This document shows positions 7,799-16,184 of a stretch of 64,000 nt of DNA, in pieces. The stretch's first letter is position 1; each line of letters starts with the position of its first letter. Made by a program: the position numbers and the translations under genes. The stretch is from the NCBI RefSeq assembly GCF_006542665.1, contig NZ_AP019735.1, forward strand, positions 1,984,001-2,048,000, written 5' to 3'. This DNA comes from Alistipes communis (lineage in GTDB: Bacteria > Bacteroidota > Bacteroidia > Bacteroidales > Rikenellaceae). Below the pieces are notes generated by a model. That model worked only from the letters and a program-made list of their open reading frames with translations. It did no database searches and was not told where the DNA came from.

Positions 7799-10700
7799 AT
7801 GAAAAGACAATTCTTAGGTAGACTCCTATCGCTGTTCCTTGTCGGAACGGTGGTAGCCGGAGTCGGTTGCAAGGACTACGATGACGACATCACGAGTCTG
7901 AACAACCGGATCGACGAGCTGACGACGGGGCAGATCGCTTCCGTGGAGAAGCAGATGCAGTCTCTGCAAAATGCGGTCGACCGGTTGGACGGGGTTGATT
8001 CGGGCTTGAAGGACGAAATCGAGGCGTTGCAGGGCAAAGCCGAGACGCAGGCCGGAGAGATCGGAAAGTTGCAGGAGGAGTTGGGAAAGGCGGCCTCCGC
8101 ATCGGAAGTCGAAGCGCTGAAAAAACAGATCGAGACGCTCGAAAGCGATAAGAGCAAGCTGGAGAAGCGGATCGAGGCGCTCGAAAGCGCCCGCACGAGT
8201 TTGCAGGATGAAATCGACGCCGTGAAGGGTTCGCTGGCGAACTACCTGACCAAGAGCGACGCCGAGGCGACCTACGCCACCAAGACGACGGTCGAGAGTC
8301 TGTCGCAGCTGCTCAACCAGATCAAGGCCAACTACGTTTCGGCCGAAGGGCTGGCTTCGACGCTCGAAGGTTACGTGACCGACGCCGAACTGGCCGATTA
8401 TCCGACGCTGACCGTCTTACAGGAGGCGATCCGCCAGAGCGAGACGGCGATGAAGAACTCGCTGGGCGAAGCGATGGAGCCGATCCTGGCGAAATATAAC
8501 TTCGTCCAAAAGGATGTGCTCGATCTCGAAATCCAGGATTTGCAGGAGCAGATCGATGCCCTCAACGGCAAGCCCGACGCCGACGGTTCGCTGGCCAACA
8601 TCAAGAGCCGGCTCGAAGCGCTCGAAAATGCCGAGATCAAATACGACGAGTCGAACGCCGCCTTCACGAAGGGCGTGGAGGACTGCATCGGCAAGGCGCT
8701 CGCCAACGACGGCGCGATCGATCAGGCCATTGCCAATGCGATTAAGGATGTCGCCGGTGAGTATGAGGGGACGATGCAGGATCTGAAAAACCTCATCGAC
8801 GGCCTGCGCATGGACGTGGATCAGCTCCTGAGCCGTATCCAGAGCCTCGTCTATGTTCCGGCTTACGACGATCACAAGGCGTCGGTCAACGCGCTCTACT
8901 ATGCCCCCGAAGGCGAGGAGCCCGTCCTGCTGGCGAACGGTACGGTGGAGATGACCTTCCGCGTTACGCCCGTCGAGGCTGCCGGACAGCTCGTGGCCGC
9001 CTATGCCGCCGAGCCCGAGATGTTCTCGCTGGAAATGGAACAGGTGAAGACGCGCGCTACGGTGCCTGCGCTGAATATTCAGAAGGTCGAGGCCGACGAG
9101 ACGGGCAACGGCCGCTTCATCGTGACGGCGCTTCCCGCCGATTTCACCCCCGACTTCTTCACGGGTAAGGTTTCGTACAGCATTGCGCTGCGCGTACAGA
9201 AAGCCTACGACGCGGAGGCCGGGAACGACTATTCGGCCAATGTGGTTTCGGATTACGTGAACCTCGTGCCGGCGCGCGCCGACGTGAAGGCCGTCGTGCT
9301 GGCTCCCGCCAAGGAGGACGGTTCGATCGACGCCGACCGGATCGTCGCTGCGGACGGCGAAGTGGCCTACGAGATTCCCTACGACGATACCGACATGGTC
9401 GTCGAACTGATGAAGGGCTACAAACTCTGGGCTACCGACGGCGAAGCCTACTACGATCTGGCTCAGCTCGCCGACATGGGTTATTCGCTCGAAGCGCCCG
9501 TCGTGGCCTGCACGAGCAAGGCATTCAAGGCCGACGGCACGGAGTTGGAGTCGGCTGACAAGGGCAACTTCGAGGTTGCGAACGGCGGGGAGGAAGTCTG
9601 CGACGAGACGGTCAAGCTGATCGCCGCCGACAAGTCGACGCGCAACAACTACCTGCTCACCGAGCACGCCTATACGGTCGCTGCCGCCTACGATGCGCTG
9701 AACCCGACCTTCAACAGCCGTGTGACGATCGTCAAGACCAAGCGCGGCGTAACGCTCGACCTGTTGAAGTACGTCTGGAACTACTCCGATTTCCGGACGG
9801 TCTACGAAGCCGGCGGCGAGTACGAAGGTTCCGAGCGCGAATTCACGCTCAAAGTAACCGAGTCGACGCTTCCTCAGGACATCACGCCCGAGAACATCGT
9901 AACCTACTGGAACCAGGGCGGCAGCGCCGTGGTGAAGGCCGTCGAGCTCGACGCGGAGGGCAAGCCGACCGAGACCGTCGACGACAATGTGAAGGTGGTT
10001 CCCGTGGCTTACGATGCCGACGAGGGCTATACGCTGCGCGTTTCGGGATACACCTTCGGCAAGCGTTATGCCGTCGAAGCGTCGAGCGAGTTCGAGAACG
10101 TACAGGTGACGATCGCCTTCGAGGCCGAGTTCGTCGCACTGCCCGAGAAGATCGAGGTTACGCTTCCCGCCGCTACGCTCGCATACGATGCCACCGAGGA
10201 GCTGTTCGTAGCCGAGGATACCTCCGTTGTCGGCGAACTCTTCGAGCAGGTGAAGGATCACTTCACGGATGCCGCCGAACTGGCTACGTCGCTTACCCGT
10301 CCTTACTATGGAGGCTCGCCCAACAGTGCGAACGCATTCTATACGGCTGTCTGCGGCGACCGGACGCTGGAGAAGAACTACTGGTTCCTCGACGGTTCGA
10401 ATCCTGCGACGATCACCCGCATCGCCGTGGCCAACGACGGCAAGATGACCTCCCACATGCAGGTCAATCGTGCCGATGTGGAGACCGACGCCGACGTATT
10501 CGCCTTCGAGACGAAGCTCGTTCCCAACTACGGCCTGCCGATCTATGTCAAGGGCGAGGCCAGGGTCGAGATTCCCGCCTATGCCGCGCAGCACGTCGAC
10601 GCATGGGTCTACAACGCGGACGGCAAGTGGCAGTCGGATGTGAAGGGGCTCTGGTCGCCGAGTTTCGGATCGAGTGCGCTCACGGGCTTCTCGGTAGCCG

Positions 10701-11455
10701 ACATCGATCTGGAATCCGCCTTCACGATCGTCAAGAAGGATGCGCAGGGCGTATGGGTACCGGTATCGGACGATGAGATCGCTGCACAGAAACTCGTCTT
10801 CGCTTACGAGATTCCCGCGACGGCTCCCGCCCACGACGGCATCGAGATCGCCGGTAACAAACTCTCGTATTACGGCCGCAACGAATCCGTGCCCGTCGTC
10901 GGTACGCTTTCGATCGACGGCATCGTCATCGGCAACGCCTTCACGGCCGTGAACGACTATACGTCGTATGAGGTCAACAAGTTCGACCCGATCCGCTCGT
11001 TCACGCAGTCGGAGACCGTCGAAATCCCGACCCGCACGGCCGAGGCGACCTATACGAAGAATATCTGCGAGGTACTTTCGCTGCGCGATATGCGCGACGC
11101 CGACGATATGAAGGGCTTCGAGCTGATCGATCACGATGCGACGCTGGCCGATCCGTGGATCACGGGCGACGACACCAACGGCTTCGCTACGGGTGTCCGT
11201 CCCAACAGCGACAAAGTCTTCGGACTGGAAGCGATCCGCATCGTCAGCTTCTCGGTGACCTATGCCGACAACGGATTCGACGCTTCGGCGGCACTCGGCG
11301 ACCGTGTAACTGTCGACGAGACGACCGGTCGGATCACCTTCTCGAATCTCAACAACCTCTCGTTGCAGAAGGATGTCGACGTGACGGTCAACGTCGAGGT
11401 GGCTTATCCCTGGGCCGTGAAGAGCGGTAAGGTGACCTACAAGATTCTCAAATAG
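7799..11455 (+). CDS. large surface lipoprotein with N-terminal coiled coil (PL29-N/DUF4988-like) and repeated beta domains
   Basis: The 1218-residue protein has a lipoprotein signal with the lipid-acceptor Cys24 (GVGC), followed by KDYDDD, an acidic tract of the kind that sends Bacteroidota lipoproteins to the cell surface. Residues about 30-150 and 250-360 are heptad-rich coiled coil with many leucine/glutamate repeats (IETLESDKSKLEKRIEALES). This resembles the domain named PL29 lyase N-terminal/DUF4988, found at the start of many Bacteroidota surface proteins. The remaining ~850 residues are beta-rich and very acidic, probably several Ig-like modules, and I see no catalytic motif. Codon use matches neighbours. 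It is monocistronic with a terminator at 11495-11525. Function unknown; adhesin or stalk-like role is an inference. Confidence 0.75.
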   Translation: MKRQFLGRLLSLFLVGTVVAGVGCKDYDDDITSLNNRIDELTTGQIASVEKQMQSLQNAVDRLDGVDSGLKDEIEALQGKAETQAGEIGKLQEELGKAASASEVEALKKQIETLESDKSKLEKRIEALESARTSLQDEIDAVKGSLANYLTKSDAEATYATKTTVESLSQLLNQIKANYVSAEGLASTLEGYVTDAELADYPTLTVLQEAIRQSETAMKNSLGEAMEPILAKYNFVQKDVLDLEIQDLQEQIDALNGKPDADGSLANIKSRLEALENAEIKYDESNAAFTKGVEDCIGKALANDGAIDQAIANAIKDVAGEYEGTMQDLKNLIDGLRMDVDQLLSRIQSLVYVPAYDDHKASVNALYYAPEGEEPVLLANGTVEMTFRVTPVEAAGQLVAAYAAEPEMFSLEMEQVKTRATVPALNIQKVEADETGNGRFIVTALPADFTPDFFTGKVSYSIALRVQKAYDAEAGNDYSANVVSDYVNLVPARADVKAVVLAPAKEDGSIDADRIVAADGEVAYEIPYDDTDMVVELMKGYKLWATDGEAYYDLAQLADMGYSLEAPVVACTSKAFKADGTELESADKGNFEVANGGEEVCDETVKLIAADKSTRNNYLLTEHAYTVAAAYDALNPTFNSRVTIVKTKRGVTLDLLKYVWNYSDFRTVYEAGGEYEGSEREFTLKVTESTLPQDITPENIVTYWNQGGSAVVKAVELDAEGKPTETVDDNVKVVPVAYDADEGYTLRVSGYTFGKRYAVEASSEFENVQVTIAFEAEFVALPEKIEVTLPAATLAYDATEELFVAEDTSVVGELFEQVKDHFTDAAELATSLTRPYYGGSPNSANAFYTAVCGDRTLEKNYWFLDGSNPATITRIAVANDGKMTSHMQVNRADVETDADVFAFETKLVPNYGLPIYVKGEARVEIPAYAAQHVDAWVYNADGKWQSDVKGLWSPSFGSSALTGFSVADIDLESAFTIVKKDAQGVWVPVSDDEIAAQKLVFAYEIPATAPAHDGIEIAGNKLSYYGRNESVPVVGTLSIDGIVIGNAFTAVNDYTSYEVNKFDPIRSFTQSETVEIPTRTAEATYTKNICEVLSLRDMRDADDMKGFELIDHDATLADPWITGDDTNGFATGVRPNSDKVFGLEAIRIVSFSVTYADNGFDASAALGDRVTVDETTGRITFSNLNNLSLQKDVDVTVNVEVAYPWAVKSGKVTYKILK

Positions 11456-11494
11456 CGGGGATCGTCTCTCCTCCGTCGCGACGGAGGACGATTC

Positions 11495-11525
11495 GGGGCA
11501 GAGTTTTCACAACTCTGCCCCTTTT
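11495..11525 (+). terminator. rho-independent terminator of the coiled-coil lipoprotein gene
   Basis: Stem GGGGCAGAGTT (11495-11505) pairs with its perfect complement (11511-11521) around a 5 nt loop and is followed by TTTT. It starts 40 bp after the stop codon. Confidence 0.8.
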
Positions 11526-11886
11526 CGTTCCCTTGCGGCGATGTATTCGGAGCAGGGGGCGCCTTGCCGTCGCAATCCCGATTCGGCGCATGCATCGGCA
11601 TACATGCGCTTTTATCCCGTCGCCGTGCGCTATGTCAGCATGTGTCTCAGTGCGGAGGCATAATATCCGATAGGGTGGAGACGGCGTTCTGCCCTCGCCG
11701 TCCTTCGTCGGGCCGTCTTCCGCGGACGTTCTCACTGTGCGACGGCAGGAACGCACGCAGGCAAAGCGTATTTCGTGGTATTTCGCGCACCTTTTCTGGA
11801 AAAACCGTTGCAGGGATACGCTCCTTCGGGGAAAAAGCGCGCGTTTTGCGTCGAAAAACAGACATTTCTCCTGTGTCCGAATGCCG
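11526..11886. other. intergenic region between convergent genes
   Basis: Between the lipoprotein terminator and the end of the MscS-like gene I find no supported gene, promoter or repeat. Confidence 0.5.
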
Positions 11887-13098
11887 TCAGTGCCGTTCAT
11901 GCAGATCGGTGCCCGCAGGCCGCTGGAACGCCTGCAAGCCGAACTCCGGCAGAAGGGTGAGCACGCGGTCGGTAAGTGCGCTCTGGAACGCTTCGTAGGG
12001 AATCCATTCGAAGTGGCGCGTGAAGCAGTAGAACTCCAAAGGTACGCCTTCGGACGTGGGTTGGAGCGTGCGTACCATCGACATCAGGTCGCTGCGCACG
12101 TCGGGGCAGTTGCTCAGGTAATTCGCGAGATACTCCCGCAGCGCTTGCAGGTTGACGATTTCCTGCGATGTATCGGCCGCAAGATACCCCTTTTCGCGGA
12201 GCCGCGCCGTCTCTTCCGGCGTGCACCGGCGAATCGTGCGGGCGTCGATGAAGACCGAGCGCTTGATGCGCCGTCCGCCGCATTCGCGCATGCCCCGCCA
12301 GTTCTGGAACGAGTCGCTGACCAGCGCATAGGGCGGAATCGTCGTAATCGTCTTGTCGAAATTCTGCACCTTGACCGTCGTCAGCGTCACCTCGATTACA
12401 TACCCGTCGGCACCGTATTTACTCATCGTTATCCAGTCTCCCGGTCTCAGCATATCGTTGGCCGAGAGTTGAACGCCGGCGACGAGCCCCAGTATGCTGT
12501 CCTTGAAAATCAGCATCAGCACGGCGGCCGATGCACCCAGTCCGGCCAGAATGCTCGTGGCGTTCCGGTCGATGAGAATCCCGATGATCAATACGATGCC
12601 GACGCTGACGGTCACGAGTTTGAGCATCTGGTAGATGCCTTTCAACGGCCGGTCGCGCAGCGTTTCGTGTTTGTTCGAAATGTCGTAGAGCGCGCTGAGA
12701 AAGGTGTTTAGCAGGGCGATCGTCACGACGATGAGGTAAATCGAGCAGCCTTTGTGCAGCAGTTTCAGCAGCGAGGGGTCGTCGCCGAAGGCCAGCGGCA
12801 GCAGCAGATATAGGAGGACGGGCGGAATCAGACGGCAGGCGGCGTGCAGGACTTTGTCGTCGAACAGATGGTCGTCCCACATCGTCCGGGTCTGGGCGCT
12901 GATGCGTTGCAGGGCAGGTGTCACCAGATGCCGGAACAATTTCACCGCGAGGTAGCAGATGAGGACGATGCCTGCGACGAGCAGGATGCGCGAGCCCCAC
13001 TCTCCGCCGGAGTTGTCCAGCCCCGCGCGGCGGAGCAGCGATGTCAGGTCTTGGTTCAGATTGTCCATGCCGGGTCTCAGTTTTGAGGGCGGCCGCAT
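11887..13098 (-). CDS. MscS-family mechanosensitive channel (YbdG-like)
   Basis: The 403-residue protein has about five transmembrane segments in its first 200 residues. The pore-lining helix and beta-domain entry read GLGASAAVLMLIFKDSILGL then VAGVQLSANDMLRPGDWI, which is diagnostic for MscS proteins of the YbdG type. The beta domain (GYVIEVTLTTVKVQNFDKT) and a longer cytosolic C-terminus follow, as in YbdG. It should open under membrane tension to release solutes in hypo-osmotic shock. Met11 (MDNLNQDL, 13068) is an equally credible start because neither ATG has a ribosome-binding site. A -7 element (TATCTTTG, minus strand 13154-13161) lies upstream. Transcription converges with the lipoprotein gene. 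Confidence 0.85.
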   Translation of the reverse strand: MRPPSKLRPGMDNLNQDLTSLLRRAGLDNSGGEWGSRILLVAGIVLICYLAVKLFRHLVTPALQRISAQTRTMWDDHLFDDKVLHAACRLIPPVLLYLLLPLAFGDDPSLLKLLHKGCSIYLIVVTIALLNTFLSALYDISNKHETLRDRPLKGIYQMLKLVTVSVGIVLIIGILIDRNATSILAGLGASAAVLMLIFKDSILGLVAGVQLSANDMLRPGDWITMSKYGADGYVIEVTLTTVKVQNFDKTITTIPPYALVSDSFQNWRGMRECGGRRIKRSVFIDARTIRRCTPEETARLREKGYLAADTSQEIVNLQALREYLANYLSNCPDVRSDLMSMVRTLQPTSEGVPLEFYCFTRHFEWIPYEAFQSALTDRVLTLLPEFGLQAFQRPAGTDLHERH

Positions 13099-13376
13099 GG
13101 TGCGGAACCGGTCGTTCCTGTCCGGCCGCCGAAAGCGAGGTCGTTTTCACCGTCAAAGATAGGAAATAAAAACGAGAACGGGAGCGGTTCGTGCGGAGAG
13201 TTCGCGCCGGAGGGTTCGGCAGGCGGTTTTCGTCAGAAGGTGCGGATTCAGGTCTTCCCGTGTCGCAATTTGTCCCGCTTGTGAAGCGGGACTGTCTCTG
13301 ACGGCTCGCGGTGCCTCCTCCCGGTCCGCCGGAACGAAACAGGGATTGCGATACGTGACTGCGCGATTCCGAAACC
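13099..13376. other. intergenic region with hairpin
   Basis: It holds the MscS -7 element (13154-13161, minus) and a perfect 9 bp hairpin at 13272-13292 (GTCCCGCTT/AAGCGGGAC, 3 nt loop). I found no continuation of the adjacent GH20 stub in any frame here. Confidence 0.5.
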
Positions 13377-13547
13377 TTATTTTTCCTGCCGCAGCGTTTC
13401 GGGCGATGCGATGACCGTGCGCTCCGTGATCGCAAACGTCCCCCTGCCTTCCGCGGCCGAAAGCGGGCGAGGCACGATACCGATGTCGGCGCGCGCGACG
13501 GCGAGATACGGCAATGCTGTCAGAAATAGCGTGATTTTCAGCTTCAT
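13377..13547 (-). pseudogene. N-terminal stub of a GH20 beta-N-acetylhexosaminidase
   Basis: From ATG 13547 the frame encodes 56 residues: a signal peptide (MKLKITLFLTALPYLAVARA) and then IGIVPRPLSAAEGRGTF followed by AITERTVI. That matches the opening strand of the GH20b domain that precedes the catalytic barrel of Bacteroidota hexosaminidases. It then stops, while functional enzymes run to 500-780 residues. No downstream frame resumes the family. It lies just past the terminator of the SusCD operon. I read it as a remnant of a deleted gene, though a short secreted peptide is not excluded. Confidence 0.55.
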
Positions 13548-13568
13548 TGTTTCGGATGTATTCGAAAA

Positions 13569-13610
13569 GAGGGCCGACAAGCCCGGACGTTCCGTTGCTT
13601 GCCGGCCCTC
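13569..13610 (-). terminator. terminator of the nuclease-SusCD operon
   Basis: Arms at 13597-13610 and 13569-13582 pair over 14 bp with one wobble, and the minus strand then reads TCTTTT. It starts 23 bp after the stop codon of the last operon gene. Confidence 0.7.
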
Positions 13611-13632
13611 GGCCGGTTATCGGATACAGCGG

Positions 13633-16110
13633 TTATTTATTGTAACGAATCGCGAAATACTCGAGGCTGCTTGCATGCTGGGAGGCCAAAGCCGCTCCGG
13701 CAGCGCTTCCGTTCAGGCGGGCGTTGGCATAATCGCTGCCGTCGCTGCAAAGGTCGCTCGTCGGACGCAGACGGATGTAGACGTCCGGGTGGCCGAGGAT
13801 TTCCTGCGGCAGTTCGAAGTCGATGTACTTGTAGGCCACGATCGACGAGTAGAGCGTATTCGACCAGACGGAGACGTCGGGCACCGTGTATTCGCCGATG
13901 AGATTCCATTGCGAGTCGTCTTCGGGCGCCTGCGAGTCGGTGAGCGCCCACTCGGCGCACCAGTAGCGGGGCGAATAGAAGGTCTGCTGCGTGTTCATCA
14001 CGGAGATTTGCATCGAGATGTGCGAGGTCGAAATGCCCTCGGTCGAGAAGTTGATCAGCCATGCGTAGAAACGTCCCGTGTCGTCGTCCCACCAGTAGTG
14101 GTTGGAGAAGGCGGTGTAACAGTTGCCGCTTACGTTGGCCTTGCCGCGCATCGACGTACTGCCGTTGTAGTTGATTTGCTGGGAGCTCGTCGGGATTGCG
14201 TCGTTTCCGGGCCAGCCTCCCGAACCGCTGGCTGCGTATTGGTCGGAGGCGTACGGGCCGCACCACTCGATCGTTCCGTCGGGATTGCGGCTGATGAAGG
14301 CGTCCATCTTCGGATTCCAGCTCTCCTTCGAGGGGTCGATTACGATGCCGATACCGTTCTTGTTGCCGTAGTTGGCGCCGAAGAGGTTGTTCGCGCTGTT
14401 GCCGACGGGCCCTAAGTATTCGTACGTGCCGCCGCCCACCATGTGCTGCTTGTAGGTGGCTTGCAGGTACTCCTTGGAGGCCGAACCCGAATACTTTTCC
14501 TGATAGGTGTGCGTCAGCCAGCCGTTCGTGCCGTAGGTGGGTTTCTGCACCTCGTTCTCCGTGTCGGGGTTCCAATAACGATATTCGGTCAGCAGTGCCG
14601 AGAAGCTGTCTTCCACGCTGTTCTGCATCTTGCCCCAGATGTCCTCCTTGTTCTGGTGGCGGATCTGATAGCGGCCGATGTAGCCGAGCGTCGGGTCATC
14701 CGTCATTTCGGCAGGGTCGGCTCCGTTGCGCCATTCGAAACGCGAGAAACGTTCGTGGACGATTACGCCCGAAATGTCGCCCGAACCGTAGGGCAGCCGT
14801 GTGCCGTCGCTGCGGTATGCGCAGTTGGTATTGGTCATCATGTACATGGCGTCGCCGTTGATGTCGCGCACGAGCAGCGGGTATTTGCTGATACGGTGTG
14901 CGTTCGTGCCGATTGCGTACCCTTCGTTGACCGGCGTGATCGAACCTTTGCGTACGGGGAACTCGATCTCTTTGAGTGTCACGTAGGTGTAGATGTCGTC
15001 GTCGGTCAGCTCGTTCATGTGTTTCTCCTTGACGGGAACGTCGGAGGCCGAACCGGCGGTGCGCGAAATGACCATCGACTTGGTGACACCCTCCAATTCG
15101 TAGCGGTCGGGATTCTCGACCAGGTTGCCGGTGGCGCCTTGAATGAGGAGCTGCACGTGGTCGTACTGGTCGAAGATGTTGTCCTCGACCTCGTTGGTGA
15201 GAATCGAGATGCCGTAGCGGCCGTCCTTCGATTCGAGGTAGAGGGTCCGTTCCGAAACGGTGTAGTCGATTGTCGAGGTGGTAAGTTGGGTGTTCTCGCC
15301 CGCATTGCGGTTGTCGGGGTTGCTCACGACGATGCCTTCGATGATGACGTAGTCTTCGATCTTCTTGTTGAGGGCGTAGTTTTGGCGGAACTCCTCGAAA
15401 GTGATGTTGCGGCCGAGCGTCTCTTTGGCCGTGCGTTGCAGCAGATTGAACTCGACGGAGACGGTCTCGTCCCATCCGTCGGTGAATGAGAGCGACACGG
15501 CGGCCGAGCGCGGAACCTCTTCGGCGGGGTTGGCGTCGAGCGTGATGACCAGCTCGCGCTCCTCGCTCTCGGCGTCGACGATCTCGATCTCCTGGATCCA
15601 GTCCGTATTCTCGGGATCGGAGTATTCGGTCTCCACCGTAATGTCGGAGAAGGGAACGTTGGTCTCGATGACCGACTTGTTCTCGCCGCCGGCCCCGGGG
15701 ACGATGATCGACGAATTTGCGAATGCGATGCGCGCGTCGATGAGCGCCTTCTGCTTGATGTAGAGCGTGTCGCGCCGCGAATCCACGTCGGAGCAGAGGA
15801 CGATGCCCGCCTTGCGTTTGAAATCCTCGTTGAATTCGCATTCGGCCGTGATTGTGGCCTTGCCGTCCGTCGTCTCGCCGCACGCGAGGCTCAGCCAGTC
15901 GGATTCGTTTATCCGTTCGATATGGTATGCGCCGTTGGTGTAGATGTCGATGTCGAACGAGTTCGCATCGGCCTCGACGATGAACTCTTTTTCCAATGCG
16001 CCCAGTTTGACGAGGTCGATGTCCTCGGCGTCGACATTGGTGCAGGCAGCTGCGATTCCGACCGCAGCGGCGATGCTCCAAAACTTGAATATCGATTTGC
16101 GAAAGTTCAT
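13633..16110 (-). CDS. BACON/DUF5689 surface lipoprotein (last gene of nuclease-SusCD operon)
   Basis: The 825-residue protein has a lipoprotein signal with Cys23 (IAAACTN). Residues ~35-230 are two BACON-like beta domains (SDWLSLACGET; VSLSFTDGWDETVSVEFNL). Residues ~235-460 form a DUF5689 domain, recognisable from ITFEEFRQNY, DYVIIEGIVVSNPD, RTLYLESKDGRYGISI and the following OB-like strands. The last ~350 residues are a beta-rich, aromatic-rich module (WWDDDTGRFYAWLINFSTEG) that looks like a ligand-binding jelly roll. It is related to the adjacent upstream gene over the DUF5689 domain and the C-terminal module. DUF5689 proteins commonly accompany SusCD systems and nucleases, and it is probably a surface binding protein. 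No catalytic residues are evident. Confidence 0.72.
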   Translation of the reverse strand: MNFRKSIFKFWSIAAAVGIAAACTNVDAEDIDLVKLGALEKEFIVEADANSFDIDIYTNGAYHIERINESDWLSLACGETTDGKATITAECEFNEDFKRKAGIVLCSDVDSRRDTLYIKQKALIDARIAFANSSIIVPGAGGENKSVIETNVPFSDITVETEYSDPENTDWIQEIEIVDAESEERELVITLDANPAEEVPRSAAVSLSFTDGWDETVSVEFNLLQRTAKETLGRNITFEEFRQNYALNKKIEDYVIIEGIVVSNPDNRNAGENTQLTTSTIDYTVSERTLYLESKDGRYGISILTNEVEDNIFDQYDHVQLLIQGATGNLVENPDRYELEGVTKSMVISRTAGSASDVPVKEKHMNELTDDDIYTYVTLKEIEFPVRKGSITPVNEGYAIGTNAHRISKYPLLVRDINGDAMYMMTNTNCAYRSDGTRLPYGSGDISGVIVHERFSRFEWRNGADPAEMTDDPTLGYIGRYQIRHQNKEDIWGKMQNSVEDSFSALLTEYRYWNPDTENEVQKPTYGTNGWLTHTYQEKYSGSASKEYLQATYKQHMVGGGTYEYLGPVGNSANNLFGANYGNKNGIGIVIDPSKESWNPKMDAFISRNPDGTIEWCGPYASDQYAASGSGGWPGNDAIPTSSQQINYNGSTSMRGKANVSGNCYTAFSNHYWWDDDTGRFYAWLINFSTEGISTSHISMQISVMNTQQTFYSPRYWCAEWALTDSQAPEDDSQWNLIGEYTVPDVSVWSNTLYSSIVAYKYIDFELPQEILGHPDVYIRLRPTSDLCSDGSDYANARLNGSAAGAALASQHASSLEYFAIRYNK

Positions 16111-16184
16111 GTTGTTTCGGTTTTGTCGTTGTTGTTTTTCCGGTCAGGCGGTCGGCTGTCGTCCGCCGCCCGACCGAAATGCGT

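Noticed and set aside
8417..11134. A 905-codon antisense frame within the coiled-coil lipoprotein gene
   Set aside because: Same codon-bias artefact; no signal, domain or promoter supports it, and the sense frame has signal peptide, heptads, promoter and terminator.
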